From positions 1-53,880 of the forward strand of contig FXLX01000010.1 in assembly GCA_900180385.1 (NCBI GenBank): DNA of 53,880 bases. The letters run 5' to 3'. A program made the translations under genes and the position numbers. The stretch is from an uncultured Candidatus Thioglobus sp. GTDB lineage: Bacteria; Pseudomonadota; Gammaproteobacteria; PS1; Pseudothioglobaceae. Under the pieces are notes generated by a model. It was not told the origin of the DNA, made no database searches, and saw only the letters and a list, made by a program, of their open reading frames with translations. Below are positions 8,893 through 18,026 of this stretch, piece by piece; the first letter of the stretch is position 1, and each line of letters begins with the position of its first letter.

Positions 8893-9368
8893 TTAGCTAT
8901 GCTAAATATTATTGCCACACTTGATAAAAAAACCAGTAAAAAGTGTGGAAAAATATTCATACAGAATTACAATTAGGTTTTGTTAATAAAGTTAAAAAGA
9001 CCCTTAAAGCGTGGCATGCGTTAATATTAATAACGCCAATTATTTTATTTTCCTCACTTGCGCCTAACGCCTCAACCACAATTATTAGCGCTGAAGACAC
9101 TGGCTGGAATGCAATTTTAAATAATAATGAATTATCCATTGAGGCAGTTAATCCAATGATTATCGAAAAAACTGAAGTCTGTGTTTTATGGGTTAAACAA
9201 GGTATGGGGGTTTTTCAAATAGCAAAACTGCCAGATGGCGGAAGCAGTAAAATTACACTAATTGATGCGCTAATTGAAAAATTCCCCCACTCAACCATTA
9301 TGATTTCTATTGAAGATAAAAACCACATTAATAAACCCACTAGAATCGAATATCAACATCAATTATGA
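8880..9368 (+). pseudogene. RskA-like anti-sigma factor remnant
   Basis: Starts MNKKQLAMLNIIATLDK (ATG 8880). After the AAAAA run near 8938-8942 the protein continues in another frame as VWKNIHTELQ, then a transmembrane segment (LILITPIILFSSLA) and VCVLWVKQGMGVFQIAKLPDG, ending at 9368. VWKxI before the membrane helix and LWxxxxG...LxxLPDG after it match RskA/anti-sigma-K proteins. The N-terminal sigma-binding part is mostly deleted (about 20 codons instead of about 90), and no sigma factor gene is adjacent. The assignment rests on short motifs. Confidence 0.5.
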
Positions 9369-11191
9369 AGCCTCTTTTATGGTTTATATTGCTTATCACC
9401 CAAATTTCTATAGCTCACAGCCCTCAACATCTTAAACAGGCTTATATTCAAAAAAGGTGATGGCTATCAACCCAGAACGCGCCATTTTGTTAATAACCAG
9501 GCAAAATTTACCAATCATTTAATTCTGGCTAATGCACCTTATTTATTACAGCACGTGCATAATCCTGTGAACTGGCACACTTTTAACGATGAAGCTTTTG
9601 AGCTGGCAAAATCTCAAGAAAATCTTATTTTTCTTTCTATTGGTTACGCTACGTGCCATTGGTGTCACGTTATGGAAGAGGAAAGCTTTGAAGATTTAGA
9701 AGTAGCCGAAACACTTAACAAGGATTTTATTGCCATTAAAGTTGATAGAGAGGTGATGCCTGATGTTGATGCACATTTTATGAGTGCGGTGCAGCTAATA
9801 ACAGGTAGTGGGTGGTATTTATGATCTTCTGGCGGACGAGTTCCATCGTTACGCAACCGATAATGCTTGGTTATTTCCACACTTTGAAAAAATGCTTTAC
9901 AACCAAGCGCAACTTACTATGGTTTATATAAAAGCCTTTGAACTAACAAAAAACCCCCTCTACAAGCGGGTTTTTACTCAAACTTTGGATTACACCATTC
10001 GAGAAATACAGGCTAAAAATGACGGATTTTATTCTGCCACTGATGCTGATTCTGAGGGCGAAGAGGGTTTGTTTTTTATCTGGACAATCGATGAGATTAA
10101 AACAGTATTAACTGATGATTTTAAAATTTTTGAGCAGTATTTTGACTTATCAAATTCAACAGAATTTGAATCTGCACACGTGCTTCATTACAAAAATTTT
10201 ACAGCGTTAAAACAAACAGATTTTGACACCATTAAGCCTCTATTGCAAAAACTTTACAACGCAAGACAAAAACGAGAAAAACCTCTGCTGGATAATAAAA
10301 TTTTATTATCTTGGAATGCACTATTATTAAAGGCCTTTACGCAAGCAAGCGAGTATGACAAAAAATATTTAATCAAGGCAAAAGAGTTAAATCAATTTTT
10401 ACTCAATAATTTTTATCAAACTGATTTAAAACGTGTTTATATTAATAACAAAACGTCGCAAACAGCTATTTTTGAAGATTATGCTTATTTTGCAGATGCA
10501 TTAATTAAATTATTTGACAAAACCAATGATGTTAACCACCTTCAAACCGCTCAAAAACTCATAAATACAGCGATTGAAAAAAATTTGGATAATGAAAACC
10601 ACGGCTTTAAAATCAGCAATAACAATCGCATCCAAAACAATTTAAAAGAAATTTATGATGGGGCAATTTTTTCATCTAATGGGATTGCTTATGCAGTTTT
10701 AAACAAGCTCTCAAATCGTTTAAAAACCCCTCAATATAAAACCTTAGCGTTGCAATTAATTAACGCATTTAGCGAAAAAATATCACAAAATCCAAGTGCT
10801 TATAGCAGTATTGTAACTGCATACAGCGCTTTTCAGAAAGGCTCTATTAATGGCACAATGTATGCTTATAATGGCAAAATAAAAATAACCTCTGGCAAGG
10901 GGAAAATTAATCTTGTCATTAAAAAAGGCTGGCATATTAATACTCATAAAGTTTTACAACAAGCGCTTATTGCTACAAAAATAACTAATAAGCAATTAAA
11001 AACTGTTCATTACCCTAATGCAAAAATAATACAATTGAGCTTTAGTAAGGATAAATTGGCCGTTTTATGAAGGTGGTATAGAGATCAGCTACACACTTAA
11101 AAATAACGCTTTTTCAATTGGGGAATTATCACTACAAGCTTGTAGTGATAATATATGCCTGCCACCCCAAAATATAATCATAAAACTATAA
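9365..11191 (+). pseudogene. YyaL/DUF255 thioredoxin-domain protein, deleted and frameshifted
   Basis: Begins with a signal-like segment at ATG 9365 (ATGA overlap with the preceding stop). A frameshift at A6 near 9455 leads into LLQHVHNPVNW and YATCHWCHVMEEESFED, the CxxC thioredoxin-fold start of DUF255/YyaL proteins. After LITGSG (about 9815) roughly 150 residues are missing, and the next block is GGIYD...FHRYATDNAWLFPHFEKML, the start of the six-hairpin domain. Near 11065 an extra T stops the frame early (11068-11070). The next frame continues YEGGIEISYTL to ACSDNICLPPQ, a DsbD-alpha-like C-terminus ending at 11189-11191. At least three separate lesions make this a pseudogene. Confidence 0.8.
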
Positions 11192-11242
11192 TTCAGTAAG
11201 TAAAGGGGTAATCTCAAATAGTTGCTGGGACTTGTTGAGTAG

Positions 11243-12313
11243 CTATTTCAACCTGTTTAATATTTTTCCCGAATCGAGTACCGCCATAACCAGCTCTGCT
11301 GCATCTTCTAACTTATCTACTTTTTTAGTATGCCATAATACCAACGAAGCTGACAAGACTAGGCCATCATAAAACATGCCTTTCTCGCCTGATAGTGCCG
11401 CCTTGCCCAACTTAACTGTATAGTCTGCTAAAGCAGGAATATCATTTTGCACATTCATATCATCCGGAAATGAAATAGCGCGCATATCTTGCTCGATACC
11501 TAATGAAGTTGGCTCAATATCAATACGGCCCTTCTCATCAGTGCCTTCATAAGAAACCATTAAGCCTTTCTGACGTAACGATGGAATAACACCACCCTCA
11601 ACACCACGAATTAATAGGGCAGTTTCCATGCCTGATGCTTTAACCAAATTTGCATAAATTGGTGGATAAGGATTGTGTACATAACCCAAAATAGAATGCG
11701 TTTTCTTGCCACGTAACGGGCCAATTAAGGTTTCTACCGTGTTAATAACAGTACGCTTAATAATACGATCACGTAATGAAACCGTATCATGCAAACCACT
11801 ACAATAACTAGCTTGATCAATATAACTCCAACCAATTGACTTATCTTCTAATCTGGTTTTGGCTTCAGCTGTTGAATGATCAACGCTTAATCCTAATGCT
11901 TGTGTAATGTGGCGATGTGTTAATCCAAATTTAGGGCTAACTGCATCAAGACCATGAATAACCGTAGGCAGGCCAAGCTCCGCCAAAACTGCCGGTAAAA
12001 ATGATGAAATAGGAATAGAACGATTGTATCCACTGTATGGATCACCCAAATCTACCAAATCATCGACATCAACCATTTGCTTATCACTCTGTGCCAAAAT
12101 GCCTGCCAAAATCCCTTCATTTTCTTCCATGGTTTCACGCTTCATGCGCAATGCAATAAAGAAAATAGCAGACTGTACATCGTCAATCTCGCCTCGCAAG
12201 ATAGCTTGCATGCCGCCTTTAGCTTCTTCAAAAGCAATATTTTTACTTAAGTCAGGGCCTGTTGCTATGCGCTGAATAATGGATTTCATTAATGCTTGAG
12301 AATCTGTACTCAT
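11243..12313 (-). CDS. TrpD2/anthranilate phosphoribosyltransferase-like protein
   Basis: A 356-residue member of the glycosyltransferase family 3/TrpD superfamily. The order of motifs follows TrpD2/YbiB proteins: an N-terminal helical domain (LRGEIDDVQSAIFFIALRMK), then LGDPYSGYNRSIPISSFLPA where TrpD has its PRPP loop, and LIRGVEGGVIPS. The loop differs from the GTGGD of true TrpD, so tryptophan synthesis should not be inferred. E. coli YbiB is a DNA-binding protein of uncertain role. The start follows the Rieske gene by 2 bp, so the two are probably co-transcribed. Confidence 0.75.
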   Translation of the reverse strand: MSTDSQALMKSIIQRIATGPDLSKNIAFEEAKGGMQAILRGEIDDVQSAIFFIALRMKRETMEENEGILAGILAQSDKQMVDVDDLVDLGDPYSGYNRSIPISSFLPAVLAELGLPTVIHGLDAVSPKFGLTHRHITQALGLSVDHSTAEAKTRLEDKSIGWSYIDQASYCSGLHDTVSLRDRIIKRTVINTVETLIGPLRGKKTHSILGYVHNPYPPIYANLVKASGMETALLIRGVEGGVIPSLRQKGLMVSYEGTDEKGRIDIEPTSLGIEQDMRAISFPDDMNVQNDIPALADYTVKLGKAALSGEKGMFYDGLVLSASLVLWHTKKVDKLEDAAELVMAVLDSGKILNRLK

Positions 12314-12315
12314 GA

Positions 12316-12618
12316 TTAAACCTCTATATAAATTTCGTTATTTTCTTGCTTAACAGGGTAAGTTAGCATATTGTCGACATCGGCTTCAGAGCTGTCACCC
12401 GTTGCTAAATCAAAGCTATAACCGTGTAATGAGCACTTAACTCGATTACCCTTAAGACAACCCAGTGTTAGTTCAATGTCTTCATGCGGGCAACGATTTT
12501 CAGCACAATACAATTTCCCGTTATTCAAAGTAACAAAAAGCTTTAAGCCTTTAATTTCCACTTCAACCATGGTGCCTTCTTTAGGCGCCTGATCAAGAGC
12601 CTTATGCCAAGTAGGCAT
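12316..12618 (-). CDS. Rieske [2Fe-2S] protein
   Basis: A soluble protein of 100 residues with a complete Rieske cluster motif, NRCPHEDIELTLGC followed by KCSLHGYSFD: Cys-X-His and Cys-X2-His about 17 residues apart. It resembles small Rieske ferredoxins and NirD-like subunits. The ATG at 12618 is chosen; a TTG five codons upstream would need more overlap with the lipoprotein gene. It overlaps the upstream stop by 1 bp and precedes the TrpD2-like gene by 2 bp. No nirD follows the nirB at 35654-38062, so a supporting role there is conceivable but unsupported. Confidence 0.82.
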   Translation of the reverse strand: MPTWHKALDQAPKEGTMVEVEIKGLKLFVTLNNGKLYCAENRCPHEDIELTLGCLKGNRVKCSLHGYSFDLATGDSSEADVDNMLTYPVKQENNEIYIEV

Positions 12619-13223
12619 TAAAACAAACTCCAAATACTATTACTATTTAATTCAGAGGCACATTGATTTAGCTGACGCTTATAGCGCTGAGCATTATCAT
12701 CAACTTTAGTGGCTACCTTCTTTAACCAAGGCTTCTTGTTGTATAATTTACTCTTGAAGCCACCATGACCTTCATGATAAGCCAAATACTGATTGTAGGT
12801 ATCAGATTTAGCAATGCCAAAACGCTTTGAAGATTGCACAATGTACCAACCCACAAAATCCGCCGCATCATCAAAATCATCACGATCAGCACTATAGTTA
12901 CCTGTTTTCAATTGGTACCACTCCCAAGTATCATCTGTTACTTGAGCAAAGCCATAAGCTGTTGTTGGTCTAAACCAAGGTACTACACCAAACAATTTTT
13001 CTCTTGGCGGCTTAGCATCAGAAGCAAAATGCGACTCTTGATACATAATAGCAAGTGACACATGTGCAGGTGCACCGTATTTTTTCTCAGCAGCTTTAAC
13101 TGAACGATACCAACTAACCTCTTCATCCATCAAGTTGCAGATGTTATTCACCGTTACTGCAGGCGTTGAAAAACAGCCACTTAGCAACAAAGACAGCAAT
13201 AATAGTATCAATAATTTTTTCAT
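12618..13223 (-). CDS. SLT-type lytic transglycosylase lipoprotein
   Basis: A 201-residue protein with a lipoprotein signal (LLLSLLLSGC at residues 8-17) and a lysozyme-like domain: the catalytic Glu lies in IMYQESHFAS, followed by YGFAQVTDDTW and YLAYHEGHGG. It should cleave peptidoglycan glycan strands from the periplasmic face of the outer membrane. It is sandwiched by one-base junctions between the cold-shock-domain protein gene and the Rieske gene. Confidence 0.8.
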   Translation of the reverse strand: MKKLLILLLLSLLLSGCFSTPAVTVNNICNLMDEEVSWYRSVKAAEKKYGAPAHVSLAIMYQESHFASDAKPPREKLFGVVPWFRPTTAYGFAQVTDDTWEWYQLKTGNYSADRDDFDDAADFVGWYIVQSSKRFGIAKSDTYNQYLAYHEGHGGFKSKLYNKKPWLKKVATKVDDNAQRYKRQLNQCASELNSNSIWSLF

Positions 13224-13553
13224 TTAGCCGACTACACTTGCAAAAAATACTTTATAAATAACAACTGCTTGAGCAATAAATAAAATCGTGATTGCGAATT
13301 TAATCATGCCGTTAGATGAGCCATTTGATGAACTTGATGCAGCTTTCGAACCACCCTCAAGAACTACATTAGTTGCTACTAAGCCTTTATCAGACTCTTC
13401 CGCATTAAAAACAACGCGTGTATTTGCTTTTAAACGTGATTTATTAAAAATATTTTTTTGGTGAACGAAATACTTTTCACCGTCATCACCTGTAATAAAT
13501 CCATATCCCTTTGTGCCAAACTGCGCTACAACGCCTTTAATTTTCTTAGCCAT
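13224..13553 (-). CDS. Cold-shock-domain protein with C-terminal membrane helix
   Basis: From ATG 13553 (preceded by an AGGAGA ribosome site) this gives 109 residues: a cold-shock domain (GVVAQFGTKGYGFITGDDG, then KYFVHQKNIF), a low-complexity SSSSNGSSNG linker and one transmembrane helix (about residues 82-102). CSD-plus-membrane-helix proteins are common in gammaproteobacteria and are thought to bind nucleic acid near the membrane. In the sequence as given the frame is continuous with the upstream methyltransferase, but the internal ribosome site and start argue that this is a separate gene. Confidence 0.75.
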   Translation of the reverse strand: MAKKIKGVVAQFGTKGYGFITGDDGEKYFVHQKNIFNKSRLKANTRVVFNAEESDKGLVATNVVLEGGSKAASSSSNGSSNGMIKFAITILFIAQAVVIYKVFFASVVG

Positions 13554-13561
13554 TTTTTCTC

Positions 13562-14213
13562 CTACTTTTTTACGCAAACAATAAGTTGCTTTTTCAATAA
13601 AATCAACGTTCGCACGTTGAAACTTGGGCTCATTTTCTATGTCATTAAAACAGGCTAACTGCTGACACTCAAAGCCTTCCTCATAAAGTGACCATACCTC
13701 CTCTTTATTAACAGCAAAAGGCGGGCCACTTATTTGTGATTGGGGATAATTTAAAGTTAATAATAACACTCGACAACCCTTGGTTATTATAGAGTATAAA
13801 TGTGATGCATACTTCACCCTTAACTCTAATGGCAAAGCGATTAACGATGCCCTATCGTAAACCGCAACCACTGATTTCAAATCTTCAGGTTTAAGCTTAA
13901 AATAATCACCGCAATACATTTGAATATTGTTAGCGCTATAAACACTAAACTCGCCTGATTGGTGAATCGAATACTCGATCTTATTTTCAACAAAAAACTG
14001 TTCAGCAGCTAGTGTACTGAGTTCCACACCAAGTACCCTATAACCTTGGTCTAACAAATACATCATATCTATACTCTTGCCGCATAAAGGCACAAAAACT
14101 TGATCACCTTGCTCCAAGTGCAGGCAATTTATAAATTCAATTAATTTTGAATTAGGCTTATTACGATGCCAGCCAATTTTATTTTCTTTCCAGCGTTGTA
14201 TCCGATTTGACAT
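13562..14213 (-). CDS. tpm: Thiopurine S-methyltransferase family protein
   Basis: About 216 residues matching bacterial TPMT: WKENKIGWHRNKPN at the start, FVPLCGKSIDM for SAM binding, GVELS, and YCGDYF near residue 100. The family transfers methyl groups from SAM to thiol, selenium or tellurium compounds. As sequenced there is no stop at its natural end: after YCLRKK the frame runs into the cold-shock gene, giving 329 codons. The A6 tract there (T6 at 13566-13571) with one base fewer would read K-K-stop at 13562-13564. The fusion is therefore probably an indel artefact or a fresh mutation. Confidence 0.78.
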
Positions 14214-14474
14214 ATGATTAAAAAAATTCGTTAATGATCAGTTAATATTTAAGGGTACTTTTTAAAACCCTGATAAAATTTTACAAGTATTTTATTTTAC
14301 CCATGGGGGTTTTTCGTTGTCAAAAATTACCAAGGTTTTAAAAAACACCCTTAACCATAAACGCTGTAAAAATTAACCCATGTTATTAACAAAAAAGCCT
14401 TATAAAATAAGCAACACAGCCATATTTTTAGTGGTTAAAATTATTAAATTATAACAACAATATTAAAGATTATT

Positions 14475-14645
14475 ATGATGCCAGGACCTTTTGAATTAAT
14501 TATTATTTTAGTGATAGTGCTATTACTTTTTGGCGGAAAACGCTTAAAAAATATTGGTAGTGACTTGGGTGGCGCAATCAAAGGTTTTAAAAAATCTATG
14601 AAAGATGAAAATTCCTCAGCCAAAGATTTAAACCTGAAAAATTAG
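14475..14645 (+). CDS. tatA: Sec-independent translocase subunit TatA/E
   Basis: A 56-codon gene with the TatA pattern: a short N-terminus with [19 protein letters not shown] (membrane helix ending in FG), then an amphipathic helix [17 protein letters not shown] and a short charged tail. It would help form the pore for folded, Tat-exported proteins; this window has several likely clients (FccB, NapA, NapG, SoxY). No tatB or tatC is adjacent. The 260 bp upstream (14214-14474) is AT-rich with no gene I can see. Confidence 0.82.
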   Translation: MMPGPFELIIILVIVLLLFGGKRLKNIGSDLGGAIKGFKKSMKDENSSAKDLNLKN

Positions 14646-14659
14646 AATTTTATCCATTT

Positions 14660-15008
14660 AATTTATCTACTTTGAGACATCTTTTACTCAGACTTATTTA
14701 CTGGAAAAGTAGTCACCCGACACAAAAATGGAAAAATCATAAAAGAAACCCATTATAAAAATGGCAAAGAGCACGGATTAACCATTTTTTGGCGAAAAAT
14801 GGCAATAAAGAATTTGAGTCTAACTATAAAGAAGGACTGCTAGATGGCCCTAGTACTTGGTATTTTGTTAATGGTCAAAAGCTAAAGCAAATTAACTTTA
14901 AAAAACAATCAAAAGCATGGGGCGTCCACTTGGTGGAATAGACAAGGCAAACTTTGGACAACAATCAGCTTTAAGAATGGTAAAAAAATTAAAAAACCAA
15001 AAAATTAA
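14660..15008 (+). pseudogene. MORN/YwqK-type repeat protein remnant
   Basis: Repeated motifs of the MORN/antitoxin-YwqK type occur in all three plus-strand frames in turn: GKVVTRHKNGKIIKETHYKN and GKEHGLTIFW, then NGNKEFESNYKEGLLDG and STWYFVNGQ, then GASTWWNRQGK and FKNGKKIKK, with a stop at 15006-15008. At least two frameshifts interrupt it and no convincing start is visible. Confidence 0.55.
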
Positions 15009-15014
15009 AATTTC

Positions 15015-15755
15015 TTACTTAGGTGCAGGGGGGTATGCTGCTATTGATGCTAATTTATCCTCATTGAGTACTTTTAGCTTCTTATGCCTACACTCAATCA
15101 ACCCTTCTTTTTTAAATTGAGATATTACTCGTGAAACATGCACTTTTGTAATACCTAAAACATCAGCCATGTCTTCTTGATTTAATGGAAAAAAATACAA
15201 CTCATCTTTATTTTTTGAACAGGTCGCTTGCTCTTTAAGTCGGGTTGATAAATCCATAATTAAATAAGCCAAGGCCTCTTGCGCCGTCTTTCTACCAAAA
15301 CCTAGAAAATACTGTTGATAAGAGCTAGAGTTGCTAATTAAAGTATTAATCAAACGAAGTGCTACATTATTATGGTTCTTTAATAACTCTTTAACAGATA
15401 AGTCATCAATAACACAGGCATCGACATCTGTTATTGCTTGTACAAAATAGCTGTAATCATCACTATTATTAAATCCTACAAACTCTCCTGGGAATATTAC
15501 TTTAAAAATTTGACGAGACCCATCTTCTAAATAAGTACCAAGAATCAAATACCCAGATTTTATACATAAACTATAACATGCTTTTTCACCTTCTTTAATA
15601 AGATATTCACCTTTAGGATAGTTTGATTTTCTCTCAATATACTTAGATATCTTAGCAATTTCATCATCTTTTAATGAGCCAAAAATACTTTTTTTTCTAA
15701 TGACGCACTTCGCACAATAAATAGCGCCATCAATATTACTTTTCTTGCAAATCAT
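15015..15755 (-). CDS. Crp/Fnr family regulator with N-terminal cysteine cluster
   Basis: A 246-residue regulator: cyclic-nucleotide-binding-like domain (about 25-150) and a C-terminal winged helix (LNQEDMADVLGITKVHVSRV). Cysteines at residues 3, 14 and 17 plus one in ITDVDACVIDD correspond in style to the four [4Fe-4S] ligands of FNR, so oxygen sensing is likely. In the recognition helix the E..SR of FNR is replaced by V..SR (KVHVSR), so its target may differ from TTGAT-N4-ATCAA. GAGGAGAG lies upstream of the ATG. A perfect FNR box sits 58-71 bp upstream of the start. It is next to fccAB and is a good candidate to control the nearby respiratory genes. Confidence 0.82.
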   Translation of the reverse strand: MICKKSNIDGAIYCAKCVIRKKSIFGSLKDDEIAKISKYIERKSNYPKGEYLIKEGEKACYSLCIKSGYLILGTYLEDGSRQIFKVIFPGEFVGFNNSDDYSYFVQAITDVDACVIDDLSVKELLKNHNNVALRLINTLISNSSSYQQYFLGFGRKTAQEALAYLIMDLSTRLKEQATCSKNKDELYFFPLNQEDMADVLGITKVHVSRVISQFKKEGLIECRHKKLKVLNEDKLASIAAYPPAPK

Positions 15756-15812
15756 GATACTCTCCTCAAGCTTTTAATATAAATATATTACCATATACTA
15801 ATAAACTAATAA

Positions 15813-15826
15813 TTGATCTAGATCAA
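15813..15826. promoter_or_regulatory. FNR-type operator
   Basis: TTGATCTAGATCAA, a perfect match to the FNR/Anr consensus TTGAT-N4-ATCAA and a perfect palindrome, lies in the gap between the Crp/Fnr gene (start 15755) and the fccB terminator. Position fits control, possibly autoregulation, of the Crp/Fnr gene. Confidence 0.75.
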
Positions 15827-15895
15827 AAATAATCATAAAAAAATATTAATTATAAGCAAAAAAAACGATTTATACTATTTAAGAAAAAAACATAA

Positions 15896-15922
15896 AAAAC
15901 CCAGGCCTAGGGCCTGGGTTTT
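15896..15922 (-). terminator. Rho-independent terminator after fccAB
   Basis: A perfect 12-bp stem (AAAACCCAGGCC pairing with its complement at 15911-15922) with a TAG loop, 27 bp past the fccB stop on the minus strand. It separates fccAB from the Crp/Fnr gene. Confidence 0.85.
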
Positions 15923-15948
15923 AATTGTTACTTGATTTTTAAGACAAC

Positions 15949-17247
15949 TTAACCAAAAGTATCCTGAGTAATATTGTCAAACCAAGAGTAGCCATACTGC
16001 TCTTCTCTACCTCTCAACTTAGCATTAAACTTGCCTGATGTTAGGCCACCTGAGCCTTTAACCTTAACAATTTTTCCACCTTTATAAGCATAGACCATTG
16101 CCACAGAAATACCATCACCTGGTGCGATAACACTATAACAAGTATTAACATACGAAGGATCTGGAACTTTATCGCCATTAAGCATTGCAACAATCGCTGC
16201 AGCACATACTTTGCCTTCTGAGTTTGCTGCATAGCCAGACTTAGGTAATGGAGATTGAATAGCTGCATCACCAATAACATGAATATTCTTATGAATGGTT
16301 GATTCAAACGTTTTACCTTCAATTGGACACCAGCCAGAAGCATTGGTCAAACCAGCAACATGTGCAATATTTCCTGCTTTTTGTGCAGGAATGATATTAA
16401 TAACATCACCTTTATAGTCATCAACTTCACCTGATAACGTCATACCTGCAACATCAACAGATTCAATCTTACCGCCTGCAGAACCTTTAACCCATTCGAT
16501 CATTGAGTTGTCAGTGCCGTAGCCGTAGTGCTTCTTCCAACCGCCAATAAATAGACCAAACTTAGAGAATTTCTCTTTGTCGTCTAGTACTAAAATTTTA
16601 GCTGTAGGGTTGTGCTTTTTGAAGTAGCCAGCAATCTGTGAAACACGCTCATATGGCCCTGGAGAACAACGGAACGGATTAGGTGGAGCTGAAATAATTA
16701 CTGTACCACCTTTTTTCATAGATTGAACTTGATCACGCAACATGACTGTTTGTGGCCCTGCCTTCCAGGCATGAGTGATTTTGGTATTGGCAACATCTTC
16801 ATTGTAACCATCAATTCGATCATAACGAAAATCAATACCTGGCGCAACGATACAACGATCATAATTGAACGTCTTTCCGCCTGCGGTTTTAACTGACTTA
16901 GCATTTGCATCAATATTAGTAGCTTTATCAATCACAACATTAATACCATGACCCCTTAAACCATCATAACCAAATTTAATCTCATCAAGGCTACGCTGGC
17001 CACTAACAACCAAGTTACTGGTAAATCCAGTGAAATAGTCCTTATTAGACTCAATTAGAGTAACGTCTATAGACTTATCCATCATACGGATGTATTTGGC
17101 AGCAACTGCACCACCCATACCACCACCAACAATAACAACTTTCTTGCTAGAGCCACCAATTGCAAAAGGAGCATATGCAGCAGCTGTTGTTGCGGCAGCA
17201 CCTAGACCCACTGTCTTTAAGAAACTTCTTCTATTTTGTTTATTCAT
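15949..17247 (-). CDS. fccB: Flavocytochrome c sulfide dehydrogenase, flavoprotein subunit
   Basis: A 432-residue FAD protein with a twin-arginine signal (NRRSFLKTVGLGAAA), a Rossmann FAD-binding motif (VVIVGGGMGGAVAAKYI) and the two redox cysteines of FccB, in PFRCSPGPYER and SGWCPIEGKTF. GDAAIQSPLPKSGYAANSEG is the second FAD motif. In the periplasm it oxidises sulfide to sulfur/polysulfide and passes electrons to the haems of FccA, whose gene lies 14 bp upstream. The length and all key residues are normal. Confidence 0.93.
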   Translation of the reverse strand: MNKQNRRSFLKTVGLGAAATTAAAYAPFAIGGSSKKVVIVGGGMGGAVAAKYIRMMDKSIDVTLIESNKDYFTGFTSNLVVSGQRSLDEIKFGYDGLRGHGINVVIDKATNIDANAKSVKTAGGKTFNYDRCIVAPGIDFRYDRIDGYNEDVANTKITHAWKAGPQTVMLRDQVQSMKKGGTVIISAPPNPFRCSPGPYERVSQIAGYFKKHNPTAKILVLDDKEKFSKFGLFIGGWKKHYGYGTDNSMIEWVKGSAGGKIESVDVAGMTLSGEVDDYKGDVINIIPAQKAGNIAHVAGLTNASGWCPIEGKTFESTIHKNIHVIGDAAIQSPLPKSGYAANSEGKVCAAAIVAMLNGDKVPDPSYVNTCYSVIAPGDGISVAMVYAYKGGKIVKVKGSGGLTSGKFNAKLRGREEQYGYSWFDNITQDTFG

Positions 17248-17261
17248 TAGTTTATCTCCTA

Positions 17262-17855
17262 TTATTTCTTACCGCTAACGTAGTAGTTAACAATTAAGTC
17301 AAATGCCTCTTTATCACGCTTAAGCATTTTCTTTATTTTCTTCTTCATTTTCTTCTCTTGAGAGCGAGTGCCATCATGAAAATCAGCTAAAGAATATTGC
17401 AAGAATAGCTTAGCATTGCCAGATAATTGACCTGCATCGTCTTCTGCCACAATACCTGCATCTGTATGACACTTAGAGCAATATTTGTTGTGTAGCTTTT
17501 TACCTTTAGCGGCTTTAGCTACATCAAATGTTTGGTCACGATTCTTATGAACTTCTTGCGCTTCAAAAAAACTACCCATTAGTTCAAATTGCTCTTCTGA
17601 ATAACCTTTGGCAATTCTATTCATAATGGTTGGATCTCTCTCGTCATTCTTGTACGCTTTCATAGCATCTACTAGGTATGTTGATGACAAACCTGCAATA
17701 GATGGAATCGCATCACCCGTACTAGCACCATTAGTACCATGACAACCTGCACAAGTATAACTTAATGCTTCTGCGCTTGGCACAGCTTGAGACTGCACAC
17801 TTAATGCAATAGCTGCTACTAAAAGCGTAGATTTAATGATTGTTTTTCTTATCAT
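17262..17855 (-). CDS. fccA: Flavocytochrome c sulfide dehydrogenase, dihaem cytochrome subunit
   Basis: A 197-residue exported dihaem c-type cytochrome: signal peptide (about 1-24), first haem motif CAGCH in SYTCAGCHGTNG, second CSKCH in NKYCSKCHTDAG. Located directly upstream of fccB in the order typical for sulfide dehydrogenase. It accepts electrons from the FccB flavin and hands them to soluble cytochrome c. The C-terminus is very lysine-rich. A small hairpin (CCTTGCT/AGCAAGG, about 17891-17913) lies in its upstream region. Confidence 0.9.
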   Translation of the reverse strand: MIRKTIIKSTLLVAAIALSVQSQAVPSAEALSYTCAGCHGTNGASTGDAIPSIAGLSSTYLVDAMKAYKNDERDPTIMNRIAKGYSEEQFELMGSFFEAQEVHKNRDQTFDVAKAAKGKKLHNKYCSKCHTDAGIVAEDDAGQLSGNAKLFLQYSLADFHDGTRSQEKKMKKKIKKMLKRDKEAFDLIVNYYVSGKK

Positions 17856-18026
17856 ATAAACTCCCTGTTATATATTTTATAATTAATTCCTTGCTGTTTA
17901 GCTAAAGCAAGGCTCCTCGCAATCAATAAAAAACAATAAATACTTAATTTTATTAATATTGTATACCTATTCTATATCTATACCTTTAATCAAAAAATAA
18001 CATAGATTGTTTTTTCTTAATAAATA

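Noticed and set aside
11081..11191. Separate small Cys-containing protein after yyaL
   Set aside because: The sequence ACSDNICLPPQ is the expected C-terminal end of the YyaL-type protein in a shifted frame, not a separate gene.
12024..12275. Plus-strand 83-codon frame opposite the TrpD2-like gene
   Set aside because: Antisense shadow of a conserved coding region, no independent evidence.
14281..14340. Riboswitch-like leader upstream of tatA
   Set aside because: No conserved riboswitch core or stable multi-stem fold could be recognised in the AT-rich stretch.
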